Shown: positions 6,484 to 15,298, counted from the stretch's first letter. The stretch is DNA of 42,607 nucleotides from Pseudobdellovibrionaceae bacterium (GCA_014378775.1 JACMMZ010000067.1:1-42607); one strand, 5' to 3'. Numbers and translations are program-made. Notes: generated by a model from the letters alone, not told the origin.

Positions 6484-7899
6484 CTACATCATCATCGATG
6501 TATCTGGATGTGCGTTATTATCAATTTCTCGCAACCGACGATACAATGTTTTACGATCTATTTTTAAATCTTTAGCAGTTTTCTCTTTGACCCCATGATT
6601 CAGCTTAAGGATATGCTGAACATACTTATTAACCAATTCATCTACGGTCAAAATTTTTGATTCACCAACAGTCGGGAACTGAAACTGTGCCTTATCCGTT
6701 TCAACTTCGGTGGTTTGAGCCAAAGTCACCACATCATCATATTGAATCACATTTTGATTCGAAAGCACCACGGCACGCTCAATCGTGTTCTCGAGTTCGC
6801 GCACATTTCCCGGCCATTTATTATTCATCAAATACTCTAAAGCTTCCTTACTCAGCTGCTTTATAGCTGTTCCGTTCGTCACAGAAAATTTTCGGATGAA
6901 AAATTCAGACAACGGAAGAATATCTTCTTTTCTCTCGCGAAGTGGTGGAATTCCTATCGGGATTACATTTAAACGGAAGAATAAATCTTCGCGAAAGTTT
7001 TTATTTAGGATCTCTTGCTTTAAATTTTTATGAGTCGCGGATAAAATGCGAACATCAATCGGCTTATACTGATTTTCACCCACCCGCTTGATTTTTTTCT
7101 CTTGAAGGACGCGCAAAAGCTTGGCTTGCAAAGGTAAGGACATATCGCCGATTTCGTCTAAAAACAAAGTGCCGCCCTCGGCTTCTTCAAACAATCCACG
7201 GCGCTTTTCTGCGGCTCCAGTAAAGGATCCCTTAGCATGACCAAATAATTCAGATTCGAGTAAATTTTCTGGAATAGCCGAACAATTTATAGCGATAAAA
7301 GGTTCTTTTTTACGAGGACCCATGGCGTGAATGGCTTTGGCGATGACTTCTTTACCCGTTCCACTTTCACCGGTAATTAAAATATTAGCAGTTGATTTAG
7401 CAACCCTCCGAGCTAAATCGAGAGCGTTTCTTAAGCCTTGGCTTTTACCAACGACACCTTCAATACTGGTTTGCCCCGCTTGCAATTGAACCACGCTTTT
7501 GAGCGTGGTGTTTTCTTCTTTTATTTTATTTAAGAAAAGTGCGCGCTCTACTGAAACTAAAAGCTGCGGAAAATGCAAAGGTTTAACCACAAAGTCGTAG
7601 GCTCCAGCTGCAATAGCTTCAACCGCAATTTCTACTTTTTTATTTGCCGTGATTAATATGATCGGCAACGAGTTTCCGGCCATTTTCATACGCTGGGTGA
7701 ATTCAATTCCTGAAAGTCCTGGCATCATCAGATCGGTAATGATCACATCGGGATCCACTTTGTTTTGATTAATATCATCTAGTGCTTTTGCGGCGTCACC
7801 GTAAACTAAAAGTTCGTAGTCACGCACGCGGAAGAAGCTTGAAATAAGATCTTGGGTATCTAAGTCGTCGTCGATAATAAGAATTTTTGCTTTTTTCAT
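6484..7899 (-). CDS. NtrC-family sigma54-dependent response regulator
   Basis: The 471-residue protein has three domains in the classic order. The receiver (residues 1-120) has the acidic pocket IIDDD, phospho-acceptor Asp56 in TDLMMPG and Lys in VVKPL. The AAA+ ATPase (about 145-380) has Walker A GESGTGKE, the sigma54-contacting GSFTGA loop and Walker [13 protein letters not shown]. The C-terminal Fis-type helix-turn-helix is around [17 protein letters not shown]. It would remodel the sigma54 polymerase when phosphorylated. AAAGGA precedes the ATG. The intact GAFTGA-type loop together with five sigma54 elements within 8 kb makes it the likely activator of the surrounding genes. Its phosphate donor is probably the kinase at 3-884, directly or through the Hpt protein at 8554. 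Confidence 0.97.
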   Translation of the reverse strand: MKKAKILIIDDDLDTQDLISSFFRVRDYELLVYGDAAKALDDINQNKVDPDVIITDLMMPGLSGIEFTQRMKMAGNSLPIILITANKKVEIAVEAIAAGAYDFVVKPLHFPQLLVSVERALFLNKIKEENTTLKSVVQLQAGQTSIEGVVGKSQGLRNALDLARRVAKSTANILITGESGTGKEVIAKAIHAMGPRKKEPFIAINCSAIPENLLESELFGHAKGSFTGAAEKRRGLFEEAEGGTLFLDEIGDMSLPLQAKLLRVLQEKKIKRVGENQYKPIDVRILSATHKNLKQEILNKNFREDLFFRLNVIPIGIPPLRERKEDILPLSEFFIRKFSVTNGTAIKQLSKEALEYLMNNKWPGNVRELENTIERAVVLSNQNVIQYDDVVTLAQTTEVETDKAQFQFPTVGESKILTVDELVNKYVQHILKLNHGVKEKTAKDLKIDRKTLYRRLREIDNNAHPDTSMMM

Positions 7900-8320
7900 T
7901 TGTTTATCCTTTTGAGGAAGCTCTTACGAGCGTATTGTGTGTATTTTTGCCCCGTTAACACTGTAGCCAATTTTCAGCTTTTTTCAAATATTTTTTGATT
8001 TTTGATTATAAACGGGGTGAAAACGGTACACTTAGTCTGTTATTTAAGCATAATTAAACTTATTAACGCTTTAAAAAGAATCAAGTGATTTTAACAATAT
8101 TTTTATTAAATTCGCAGGCGAGACTTTCATTTCAATAAATGACAACCAGATGATGTCGGCAAAAGGTGAGATATATTTCCCGTGCTTTGGATTTCCTCCA
8201 CACTAAAATGCCCCCCCAAACCTGCTCCACCCCATCAGGCTAATCAACAGGGGTGGCACTTCGATTGCTTTATCTAGCATGTTATCATATCGACAAATAG
8301 TAATTAACAAGGAGTTCACT
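7900..8320. other. Intergenic region between the activator gene and the proline-rich/Hpt operon
   Basis: This 421-base gap holds divergent regulatory DNA and no convincing ORF. On the minus strand TATAAT (complement of 8005-8010) could be the -10 of a sigma70-type promoter for the activator, but the -35 is poor. TCATTT-caat-AAATGA (8127-8142) is a perfect dyad about 115 bases upstream of the sigma54 element at 8254, a distance usual for enhancer sites of NtrC-type activators. No sigma54 element faces the activator gene. Confidence 0.5.
8254..8269 (+). promoter_or_regulatory. Sigma54 promoter of the proline-rich/Hpt operon
   Basis: TGGCACTTCGATTGCT matches TGGC-N7-TTGC[A/T] exactly, including the A-C after TGGC of the best-known consensus. 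The start would be near 8280, about 40 bases before the ATG at 8321. Confidence 0.82.
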
Positions 8321-8542
8321 ATGGATAATTCCCCTCGCAAAAATACCCCTTCTGATAGTGCACCGAATCCAGACTCACATGTGAAACCAAGCGATACAGA
8401 CAAGGTTAAGCCGACCCCTGAAGTACCTGAAAGAGTCGCGAGCCAGCCCGAAGTTGACCAGGACCCGGCGCACCACCCTGAGCCGGAGCTTCCAAATGAG
8501 CTTTACAACGAAACTTTACCACCAGATACTCGTGTAATATAA
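8321..8542 (+). CDS. Proline-rich acidic disordered protein (73 aa)
   Basis: The peptide is dominated by Pro, Asp, Glu and Ser (starts MDNSPRKNTP) with no hydrophobic segment, so it is likely disordered and soluble. AAGGAG lies eight bases upstream of the ATG; the longer in-frame start at 8279 has no ribosome site and would lie at the expected transcript start. It heads an operon with the Hpt gene 11 bases downstream, behind a sigma54 element. I recognise no family. It resembles the small gene at 1917 only in being short, disordered and sigma54-linked. Confidence 0.65.
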   Translation: MDNSPRKNTPSDSAPNPDSHVKPSDTDKVKPTPEVPERVASQPEVDQDPAHHPEPELPNELYNETLPPDTRVI

Positions 8543-8553
8543 AGTGAGGCTAC

Positions 8554-8832
8554 ATGTCAGGGATTGATATTCCAGAAGAAATGAAAGCTAAATATATCGA
8601 GCGAAGAAAACAAGACTACGACGATTGTATAGCCGCGTTCGACAAAAGTGATTACGAAGTTTTTCTTCGTATCGGTCACCAACTCAAGGGTAACGCCTCA
8701 AGTTTTGGATTTGATGATTTGGGAATGATCGCGTCTGAAATAGAACATGGGGCTCAACTCAAAGATTTACCTGCACTCAAAATTTCGTTGAAAAAATTTG
8801 ATGCTTTTTTGCAAAGAAAAACTAACAAATAA
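8554..8832 (+). CDS. Hpt-domain phosphotransfer protein
   Basis: The 92-residue all-helical protein carries the Hpt signature: GHQLKGNASSFGFDDL, with His42 as the phospho-acceptor, followed by MIASEIEHGA. Single Hpt proteins take phosphate from the receiver of a hybrid kinase and give it to a response regulator. The window has a hybrid kinase end (3-884), a lone receiver (1037) and an NtrC-type regulator (6484), so a complete set of relay parts is present. GTGAGG lies upstream of the ATG. It is the second gene behind the sigma54 element at 8254, which would place a relay component under feedback control by its own output. Partners are inferred from proximity. Confidence 0.9.
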   Translation: MSGIDIPEEMKAKYIERRKQDYDDCIAAFDKSDYEVFLRIGHQLKGNASSFGFDDLGMIASEIEHGAQLKDLPALKISLKKFDAFLQRKTNK

Positions 8833-8844
8833 TTTTTAGCGAAT

Positions 8845-10308
8845 TTACTTGATGAGCTTTTGCTCTAGCTTCCGAGATAAAATCACCAGCGGCATTCCGA
8901 TTAATAAATAAAGTGTTGCGGTGAGAATCGCAAAACCAAAATATTCATAGTACGTTGACGACAACAACGAATATGTCTTGGTTAATTCAACTAATGTGAT
9001 CACAGAAACCAAAGACGAATCCTTAATTAACGCAATAAAATCTGTGGTCATAGGCCCCAAACATAATTTTATGGCTTGCGGAAGTTGAATGGACCAAAAA
9101 GTTTGCCACTTGGTTAGCCCTAGCATGTAAGCTGCTTCTATTTGATTTTTGTGAATATTGGTCAAACCAGATCGGTAAATTTCAGATTCTTGAACGGAAT
9201 AATTAATTCCTAAAGTCATAATCGCAGCCCAGAGCGCAGGAATTTCAATTCCGATACCAGGTAAAGCGTAAAATATGAAAAATAATTGCAACAAAAGCGG
9301 CGTCCCACGAATCAGCTCGACAAAACCCGTGGTTAAATATTGAAGCGGTCGCGGCCCGTATAATCTTAAACCCACAATCAGTAAACCTAAAACCACCGCA
9401 ACGATCATGGCTAAGAAACTGATCTTGATCGTTTGCCAGGCGGCCTTTAAAAATAGTGGCCCGACCTTTTGATAAATTTCAAATTTATCTTTCCAACTGC
9501 GATCGTTATTGAGGTGTGATTTATACTTATCAAATGAGGTGGGTTTTAAACGGTTTAAAGTTGTATCCCCGAAAAGCGATGCGGTAGCCGCATTCCACAA
9601 ACCCCATTTCTCATAAATAGTTTTTAATTCTCCAGAATTGATTAAGTCTGATAAGGCCCTGTTCACACTTTTTAAAAGTTCCGGATTTTTCTTAGAAATT
9701 GCGATTCCATAAGTCATGGCTCCAATTTCGGTCGGAACAATCTGAAATCTTTTATCAACTTCACTGTAATACTTGGCAATGGGAGCATCTAAAAAAATCG
9801 CATCTGTGCGCCCTAATAATAAATCTTGATGAGCCAAGGCTTCCGATTCGTAAGTAACAATTTTCACGCCCTCTTCGGATCGCAAAATTCTTTCAGATAA
9901 AGCCCCACCTAATGTACCAATTTTAAAGCTCGGTAAATCGGATAACTTTTTAAACCGTGTATCGCCTTGCTTTGTAATAATTTTGACATGAGTTGCGTAA
10001 TAAGGCTCAGAAAAGTAAACCGATTTTTTACGATCCTCGGTAATTTCAATTCCGTTGATCGCCACATCATAAAGATTATTGTTCAGACCTAAAATTAATC
10101 CATCCCAGGCGTTTTGGACAAAGCGGGGTTCACGATTCATTTTTTGCGAAAGAGCTTGGACCAAATCAAATTCAAATCCCGTCATCACTAAACTTTCGGC
10201 ATCATAAAAAACGTAAGGAGCACCGCTTTCCGTGTCGGCCGCCCAGCGCAAAGATTCCGCCGAAGCGAACCCGGAGAATAAAAACAAAATCATGAAAAAT
10301 TTAAACAT
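8845..10308 (-). CDS. Polar amino-acid ABC transporter, substrate-binding protein fused to permease
   Basis: Residues 1-17 are a signal peptide. Residues 18 to about 240 form an SBP_bac_3-type periplasmic binding domain (APYVFYD, then GFEFDLVQALSQ, then NGIEITEDRKKSVYFSEPYY). The C-terminal part (about 280-487) is a HisM/GlnP-type permease with several helices and the EAA loop EAAYMLGLTKWQTFWSIQLP that contacts the ATPase. Such fusions occur in glutamine/glutamate-type importers of several phyla. It overlaps the ATPase gene by eight bases, so the two are translated together. The substrate is an amino acid of the polar or basic class; which one cannot be read. Confidence 0.93.
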   Translation of the reverse strand: MFKFFMILFLFSGFASAESLRWAADTESGAPYVFYDAESLVMTGFEFDLVQALSQKMNREPRFVQNAWDGLILGLNNNLYDVAINGIEITEDRKKSVYFSEPYYATHVKIITKQGDTRFKKLSDLPSFKIGTLGGALSERILRSEEGVKIVTYESEALAHQDLLLGRTDAIFLDAPIAKYYSEVDKRFQIVPTEIGAMTYGIAISKKNPELLKSVNRALSDLINSGELKTIYEKWGLWNAATASLFGDTTLNRLKPTSFDKYKSHLNNDRSWKDKFEIYQKVGPLFLKAAWQTIKISFLAMIVAVVLGLLIVGLRLYGPRPLQYLTTGFVELIRGTPLLLQLFFIFYALPGIGIEIPALWAAIMTLGINYSVQESEIYRSGLTNIHKNQIEAAYMLGLTKWQTFWSIQLPQAIKLCLGPMTTDFIALIKDSSLVSVITLVELTKTYSLLSSTYYEYFGFAILTATLYLLIGMPLVILSRKLEQKLIK

Positions 10309-10981
10309 AGAGTTCCAAATATTTTCGCTGATCTAGGCTTAATTGCTGAAGCAGTGGTTCCATTTGTTGAAAAGCGCACAGCATTTGCAATCGACCTTGA
10401 TCGATAAAGCCCACCTGATCGGAAATTCGTCCTAAAGCGCGGCGATCATGAGTCACAACAATCTGGATAATATTTGTTTTTTTTAATTCCAACATGATAT
10501 CATAAACCTCATCGACTAATTCCGGATCGAGAGCCGAAGTCGGCTCGTCATATAAAATAACATCGGGCTTTAAAGACAATGCCCGAGCGATGGCTCCGCG
10601 CTGTTGTTCTCCACCGGACATATTTTGTGGGAAATGATGCCGACAATGTTGCAAGCGCACTTTAGTTAAGACTTCGTCGACGATGACTCGAGCTTCGTCG
10701 TCGGATTTTTTCTGTACTTTTTTCAAAGCAAGCCCAATATTTTGTTCTAAATTAAGATGCGGGAATAAGTTAGAAGACTGAAAAACAAAACCCAGTTTGG
10801 TCGATTTGGTTTCCTGAAAAACGCTGTAGGGCTCAAGCCCAGCTAAACAGCGCAGCAAAGTGCTTTTTCCCGATCCGGAACGACCAACAAAAGACAGAAT
10901 TTCACCCGGCTGAGCCTCAAAGCTAATATCAGACAGCGCAAAGTTCTGACCCAGAAAACAATTTAATTTTTGTATTTTCAT
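10301..10981 (-). CDS. Polar amino-acid ABC transporter ATP-binding protein
   Basis: The 226-residue ATPase has Walker A (GRSGSGKST), Q loop (FQSSNLFPHL), signature (MSGGEQQRGAIARAL), Walker B (DVILYDEPTSALDP) and the H-loop His (VVTHDRR). It belongs to the GlnQ/HisP group and powers the fused binding-protein/permease encoded immediately downstream. The protein is slightly shorter than the usual 240 or so residues, mainly at the C-terminus. It is the first gene of the pair. The ribosome site is weak and no clear promoter was identified in the 173 bases before the divergent gene at 11155. Confidence 0.95.
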   Translation of the reverse strand: MKIQKLNCFLGQNFALSDISFEAQPGEILSFVGRSGSGKSTLLRCLAGLEPYSVFQETKSTKLGFVFQSSNLFPHLNLEQNIGLALKKVQKKSDDEARVIVDEVLTKVRLQHCRHHFPQNMSGGEQQRGAIARALSLKPDVILYDEPTSALDPELVDEVYDIMLELKKTNIIQIVVTHDRRALGRISDQVGFIDQGRLQMLCAFQQMEPLLQQLSLDQRKYLELYV

Positions 10982-11154
10982 ATTATCTTTTTGTCACTCA
11001 AAATGGAGTGCTAACAACAAGCAAATAAGCGAGCATGAACTTAAAGTCAACATTTGAGAAAGAATGCCAGATCTGAAATAGCCACTAATTTGTGACTTAA
11101 TAAATTTTAAAATTTTTCTGGACAGTTTGTGGAAAAAAAAAGATAAAAGTAGAT

Positions 11155-11550
11155 ATGAAATTACTTTTAGCTCATTTGGCTACGACTCTTCTTAAGTTTC
11201 ACCGGGAACTGTTGCAATATCAGGCTCAGTTGGCATCAAAAGAAGATCATCGGGAATACACATCCTACGACTTACTTAAGCTATCGATCAGCGATCCCCG
11301 TTTTGATTGGCTTCGTAAATACTCGGATCTAATTATCCAAATTGATATCATCACCGATGATAAAAAAAATACACCCTTTGATGCTGCCGCGATCGCCGTC
11401 GCGGTAAAAAAAGCGATCGCCATTGATCAAGATCAGTCGCCCGAATTTCTTCGCGCACTCAAAACAGAATCATCTTTTATGGTCAACCTGGGACTCGTTC
11501 GAAAAGCCTTAATCGACGTTGAAAAAGCGCTCCTAGCCGACGAGAATTAA
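11155..11550 (+). CDS. Hypothetical soluble protein (131 aa)
   Basis: The product (starts MKLLLAHLATTLLKFHRELL) appears alpha-helical, with the N-terminal helix amphipathic rather than a clear signal. The central part contains DPRFDWLRKYSDLIIQIDII. No family is recognised with certainty. The ribosome site is weak. It stands alone, divergent from the ABC transporter and 84 bases before the peptide transporter. Codon use resembles its neighbours and the frame is clean, so it is likely a real gene. Confidence 0.7.
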   Translation: MKLLLAHLATTLLKFHRELLQYQAQLASKEDHREYTSYDLLKLSISDPRFDWLRKYSDLIIQIDIITDDKKNTPFDAAAIAVAVKKAIAIDQDQSPEFLRALKTESSFMVNLGLVRKALIDVEKALLADEN

Positions 11551-11634
11551 TAAAAACTTGAATCCAGCGATAAACTTCTTGATAAGCTCGTTAGAGTTAG
11601 ATACCTAACTGAGATCTTACACTTAAGGAGAATT

Positions 11635-13170
11635 ATGGCGACGCAAGCGACTGCTGACTCACACGGCACAATCTTAGGACACCCCAAAGGCCTCTTCATA
11701 TTATTTTTCGCAGAGATGTGGGAGCGTATGTCGTTCTACGGAATGCGCGCGCTTTTAGTCATGTACATGATGAAGCACTTACTAGCTGACCCGGTTAAGA
11801 TGGCCGACGTCATGGGTATGAACACTTTGAAACAAATTCTGGAAGTAGGATTTGGTCCGCTCGATATTCAACCGTTTGCTTCGCAAATTTATGGCCTTTA
11901 CATTGGCTTAGTTTATTTGTCTCCGTTCTTTGGTGGTATATTAGCGGATAAAGTATGGGGAAAAAGAAAATCCGTTTATATCGGCGGTATCTTGATGATC
12001 ATCGGACATCTGATGATGGGGATGGAGAATTTATTTTTACCAGCTTTATTTTTCCTGATCATGGGTAATGGAGCTTTTAAGCCGAATATTTCAACTCAGG
12101 TGGGAAGCCTTTATGCTGAAGGCGACAAACGCCGTGACGGTGCGTTTACCCTGTTTTACATGGGTATTAATTTAGGTGCGTTCATATCGCCGTTTTTATG
12201 TGATAATTTTGCTCATTATGTAAATAATTTACGCGGCATCACTGATGAAGCAGCCACATCGCACCTCGGTTTTACCTTTGCCGGCATAGGAATGATGATT
12301 GGTTTATTTGTGTACCATTGGGGACAAAAATATCTTCACACCAACGACTCTGAAACCATCATTCAAGATCAAAAAGAAAGAACGGCTTTCAGTTTCAAAA
12401 CCATCGGAAGTTTTTTCTTAACCGTGGCAGCGTTCATTGGTTTTCTGATGTTACCAGCTGCATTGAAGTTCATTGCGATTGCGGCTATTGTGGCCGGTGC
12501 GGTTTATCTTATTTATAGAATCAAAGATCAAATCGATCGCACAAAAGTTGCGGCCTTAGTCTTTATTTGTATGGCGACGATTGCATTCTGGGCTATCTTC
12601 GAACAGCAGGGAAATACTTTACAAATCTGGGCCGATGAAAAAGCTGACTTTGCTCGCTTAGGCTTAAAGGCTTCGAATTATCAGTCTTTCAATCCACTCT
12701 TCATTTTGATGTTTGCTCCGTTGATGAATATCTTCTGGGCCTTTCGTGCTCGAAAAGGAAAATCATCAAGTTCCGTTCGCAAAATGGCAGTGGGTTCTTT
12801 CTTAGCCGGAGTCGCATTTTTAGTGATGGCTGTAGCTTCGAATTACATCACCGTTGAAAAATCACTGATGAATATGTTCTGGTTAGGCCTGACGACGTGG
12901 ATCTTTACATTGGGTGAGCTTTATTTATCTCCAATTGGCTTATCTTTGGTTACTAAAGTTGCGCCGAAGCACATGGTTTCGATGATGATGGGATTATGGT
13001 TTGTCTCATCGTTTATCGGAGGCTACTTGGCCGGATACTTGGGATCAGATTATAGCACCGCAGTGCCGTTTAATTTCTTTATGAAGTTCGCCATCATGGG
13101 AGCCGGTGTCGGTATTTTATTTTTACTGGCGGAAAAGAAAATGGAAAAAGCTATCGGTTCAGATATTTAA
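11635..13170 (+). CDS. POT/PTR2-family proton-coupled oligopeptide transporter
   Basis: The 511-residue protein has about 12-14 transmembrane helices. It shows the POT family hallmarks: the helix-1 motif FAEMWERMSFYGMRALLVMY (the ExxER-type proton-coupling motif followed by YGMRALL), GGILADKVWGKRK after helix 2, and the PTR2 signature FTLFYMGINLGAFISPFLC. It imports di- and tripeptides with protons across the inner membrane, which would suit an organism living on protein breakdown products. AAGGAG precedes the ATG. TTGATA and TACCTA 17 bases apart just upstream could be its promoter. It converges with the gene ending at 13171 with no spacer. Confidence 0.95.
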   Translation: MATQATADSHGTILGHPKGLFILFFAEMWERMSFYGMRALLVMYMMKHLLADPVKMADVMGMNTLKQILEVGFGPLDIQPFASQIYGLYIGLVYLSPFFGGILADKVWGKRKSVYIGGILMIIGHLMMGMENLFLPALFFLIMGNGAFKPNISTQVGSLYAEGDKRRDGAFTLFYMGINLGAFISPFLCDNFAHYVNNLRGITDEAATSHLGFTFAGIGMMIGLFVYHWGQKYLHTNDSETIIQDQKERTAFSFKTIGSFFLTVAAFIGFLMLPAALKFIAIAAIVAGAVYLIYRIKDQIDRTKVAALVFICMATIAFWAIFEQQGNTLQIWADEKADFARLGLKASNYQSFNPLFILMFAPLMNIFWAFRARKGKSSSSVRKMAVGSFLAGVAFLVMAVASNYITVEKSLMNMFWLGLTTWIFTLGELYLSPIGLSLVTKVAPKHMVSMMMGLWFVSSFIGGYLAGYLGSDYSTAVPFNFFMKFAIMGAGVGILFLLAEKKMEKAIGSDI

Positions 13171-14022
13171 TTATTTGCAAAAACTCAACGATTTCGTTTG
13201 TTCGGCAATCCATGAAATTTTTGAGTTTTTATTACCACGACGGGGATCATCCAACTTATATTTTGGATTAAAGGTGGGTCTTAATACTGACCAATAAGTA
13301 TTTGGTGTACTGATCTCATGGTTCATTCTCACTTTTTTATCTAAAATAAGAATGCCGCATCTTAAATTTCTAAACGGAGCTAGAATGGATTTATGAGGGT
13401 CATTAGGTGCTAGATCTTTATCTTTTTTCCATTCAAAACCACAATCAAGATCACGATAACTGGATACGTCTTGATAAGACAACTGCATGAGACCTTCACT
13501 GCGTACAAACTTTTTGGTAACGGCATCTATTTTATGATCCGGTTCAAGATAAGTCATTGTCGGTTTCCATCCGCTCTCGCGGAAAGTTAATGCGGCCACT
13601 AATTGACCCCAAAAAGTCATGCGTTGAGTTTCATTTAAACTTTTATACTTCGGACAAAAATAATTCATATCAGTTGGTATCGGAGTCTTCATCTGAGCTA
13701 AAGTCGTTTCATCCCGAATAATTTCAAAAACTTTAGCCGACCACAATTTCATACGGGGTAAACGTTTTTTATACGCGTCTTCACGTTCGGAAATCTTTCC
13801 TGACTTCTCGGAAATCACCACGGTCATCACCTTACCCGTTTTTTGATTTTTATATTTGAAAGTTCCAGTCCCAATCGTCTCTTTCATAGGTAACTCCCAC
13901 ATCAGCGGATCGTTGGTGACCTTGATGGGGGCTGACACAGGTTTTTGAGCTTGCGCCACCCAACCTAGTAAAATACTCGAGATTAAGGATATCGTTGTAA
14001 ATAAAGCTTTATTTTTTTTCAT
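13171..14022 (-). CDS. Secreted lytic-transglycosylase-like (SLT fold) protein
   Basis: The 283-residue protein has a signal peptide ending near AQA (residues 23-25). The mature part carries the lysozyme-like pattern: a helix with ALTFRESGWKP, whose Glu is the expected catalytic acid, then SEGLMQLSYQDV, the usual Gly-Leu-Met-Gln motif. After that comes a Cys-containing region with DPHKSILAPFRNLRCGILIL, like the Asn-Ile/Gly segment of SLT domains. It would cleave peptidoglycan in the periplasm. It has no LysM or other binding domain. A weak sigma54-like match lies upstream (14048-14063) but deviates at two positions. It is a single gene, convergent with the peptide transporter. Confidence 0.82.
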   Translation of the reverse strand: MKKNKALFTTISLISSILLGWVAQAQKPVSAPIKVTNDPLMWELPMKETIGTGTFKYKNQKTGKVMTVVISEKSGKISEREDAYKKRLPRMKLWSAKVFEIIRDETTLAQMKTPIPTDMNYFCPKYKSLNETQRMTFWGQLVAALTFRESGWKPTMTYLEPDHKIDAVTKKFVRSEGLMQLSYQDVSSYRDLDCGFEWKKDKDLAPNDPHKSILAPFRNLRCGILILDKKVRMNHEISTPNTYWSVLRPTFNPKYKLDDPRRGNKNSKISWIAEQTKSLSFCK

Positions 14023-14209
14023 TTCAAATTCCTCAGATAAGTGAGGTTGCGATAACCAGACCAGGTTTAAACCATTTTAAGGCAACTTAGACCCCTCGCC
14101 TACAAGCCTTGGGCTCCAAAAAACGTCACCGTGAAAAGGAGTTCCTCAGTCTTGATGGCTTCAAATACAAACCAGTTCTATCCCAGAGTTTTACCTAAAG
14201 GATTCTATA

Positions 14210-14698
14210 TTGCATTTAAGAACACTCATGCAGTCCCTGAAAGTGATCAAAAACATTTATTTCAAAGTCTTGATAGCAGCCATCAGCCTGATGATTTTTG
14301 GTTTTGTGGTCTATTCCTTAGATTCGGTTCAATCAAAATCGCAGCGAATTTCTTTCCCCGGAATAACCCACATCAGCTTGAATCGTTCGGCTAAGGATTT
14401 AAGACTTTCAAAAGTGCACACAACTCCTGACGCACGATTAATTGAAAATTTAGTTGCACGTCAAATTAAGCTTAATAGTGCTTTATTTTTGGACCCGCAA
14501 ATTAAACTTATGGTGGCGATCGGTGAAAATTTAAGTGATCAACAGTTGGTATTTGTTGTGATTAAGAACAATCAAGTGACTCAAATCCAAAAGATAAATG
14601 AAATTACAAATAAATATATTTCTCTTCAGTACGGAAAAATCAGCATCGATAATCCCACGGCGACGGCCTCTAGCACGGCTGCTTTTGAAACTTTATAA
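14210..14698 (+). CDS. Membrane-anchored protein of unknown function
   Basis: One N-terminal transmembrane helix (about residues 20-37, LIAAISLMIFGFVVYSL) is followed by a periplasmic domain of about 120 residues with FPGITHISLNRSAKDLRLSK and a beta-rich C-terminal half. The frame has two starts: TTG at 14210, with AAGGA eight bases upstream, and ATG at 14228, with no good site. I prefer the TTG. Another frame (from 14155) overlaps it and is probably not coding. It converges on the ferritin-like gene. No family is recognised. Confidence 0.65.
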   Translation: MHLRTLMQSLKVIKNIYFKVLIAAISLMIFGFVVYSLDSVQSKSQRISFPGITHISLNRSAKDLRLSKVHTTPDARLIENLVARQIKLNSALFLDPQIKLMVAIGENLSDQQLVFVVIKNNQVTQIQKINEITNKYISLQYGKISIDNPTATASSTAAFETL

Positions 14699-14703
14699 AT
14701 TTA

Positions 14704-15147
14704 TTATTTAGGTTGTGTTCGAAGCATTTTATTTACTTCGGATACGTGAATCTCTTCTTCAGAAATCATATCTCGTGCGTACTCTTCTAAGAAAATTGAT
14801 TTGCCTTCAGTCAGTTTAAGCAAATTGTAAAGATTTTGAATCTGACTTTGTTCGTGATGAAGGCTTTCTTTTAAAATATCATTTAAAGAGTGTTTGTGAG
14901 TTTCGATGAGTGAGCCAATTTTCAAACTCGGATGTCCGCCTAAGGTCGTAATGTGTTCCCCTGCAATATGAGCATGCTGTAAAGATTCTGAAGCCTGGTC
15001 ACGTAGCCATTTAACGATTGGAATTCGATTATGTCCAAAAACCATCAGGGCGTAATGCGTGTAGCGCACTACTCCGGCAAGTTCGCATTCTAAAATAGTG
15101 TTTAACACTTCGATTATTTTTTTTTGGTCTTTGGCTGCAAGATTCAT
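14704..15147 (-). CDS. Bacterioferritin-like diiron protein
   Basis: The 147-residue protein is a four-helix bundle of the ferritin-like superfamily. Metal-ligand candidates occur in the expected helices: Glu in LECELAGVVRYTHY, Glu/His in ASESLQHAHIAGEH, Glu in HHEQSQIQN and Glu/His in SEEEIHVSEV. This is the E/ExxH/E/ExxH pattern of bacterioferritins. GGAGAA precedes the ATG. A free-standing gene of this size could store iron, protect DNA from oxidants, or act as a rubrerythrin-like oxidase. No heme-ligand Met is evident at the usual place. It would work in the cytoplasm. Confidence 0.88.
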   Translation of the reverse strand: MNLAAKDQKKIIEVLNTILECELAGVVRYTHYALMVFGHNRIPIVKWLRDQASESLQHAHIAGEHITTLGGHPSLKIGSLIETHKHSLNDILKESLHHEQSQIQNLYNLLKLTEGKSIFLEEYARDMISEEEIHVSEVNKMLRTQPK

Positions 15148-15298
15148 AGATTCTCCTCGATCAGATTTATGATATAAAATCTCTTTTATTTAACTCTTAA
15201 TTAACAAAAAAATCATGCTTTTTCCACCTGCGCTTCCAAGGCGCATCTCTTGGTCTAGGTATTCTTGAATAACCCGCTTAAGATGATACGGTTATCAA

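Noticed and set aside
8203-8403. Minus-strand ORF of 66 aa over the proline-rich gene
   Set aside because: It is the antisense of a gene with a strong ribosome site and crosses the sigma54 promoter; no family resemblance.
14131-14394. Overlapping ORF from 14131/14155 (about 80-87 aa) in front of the membrane-anchored gene
   Set aside because: It overlaps the clearer frame at 14210 for most of its length and shows no domain. The other frame has a good membrane helix and continues to 14698. A frameshift joining the two cannot be excluded but has no support.
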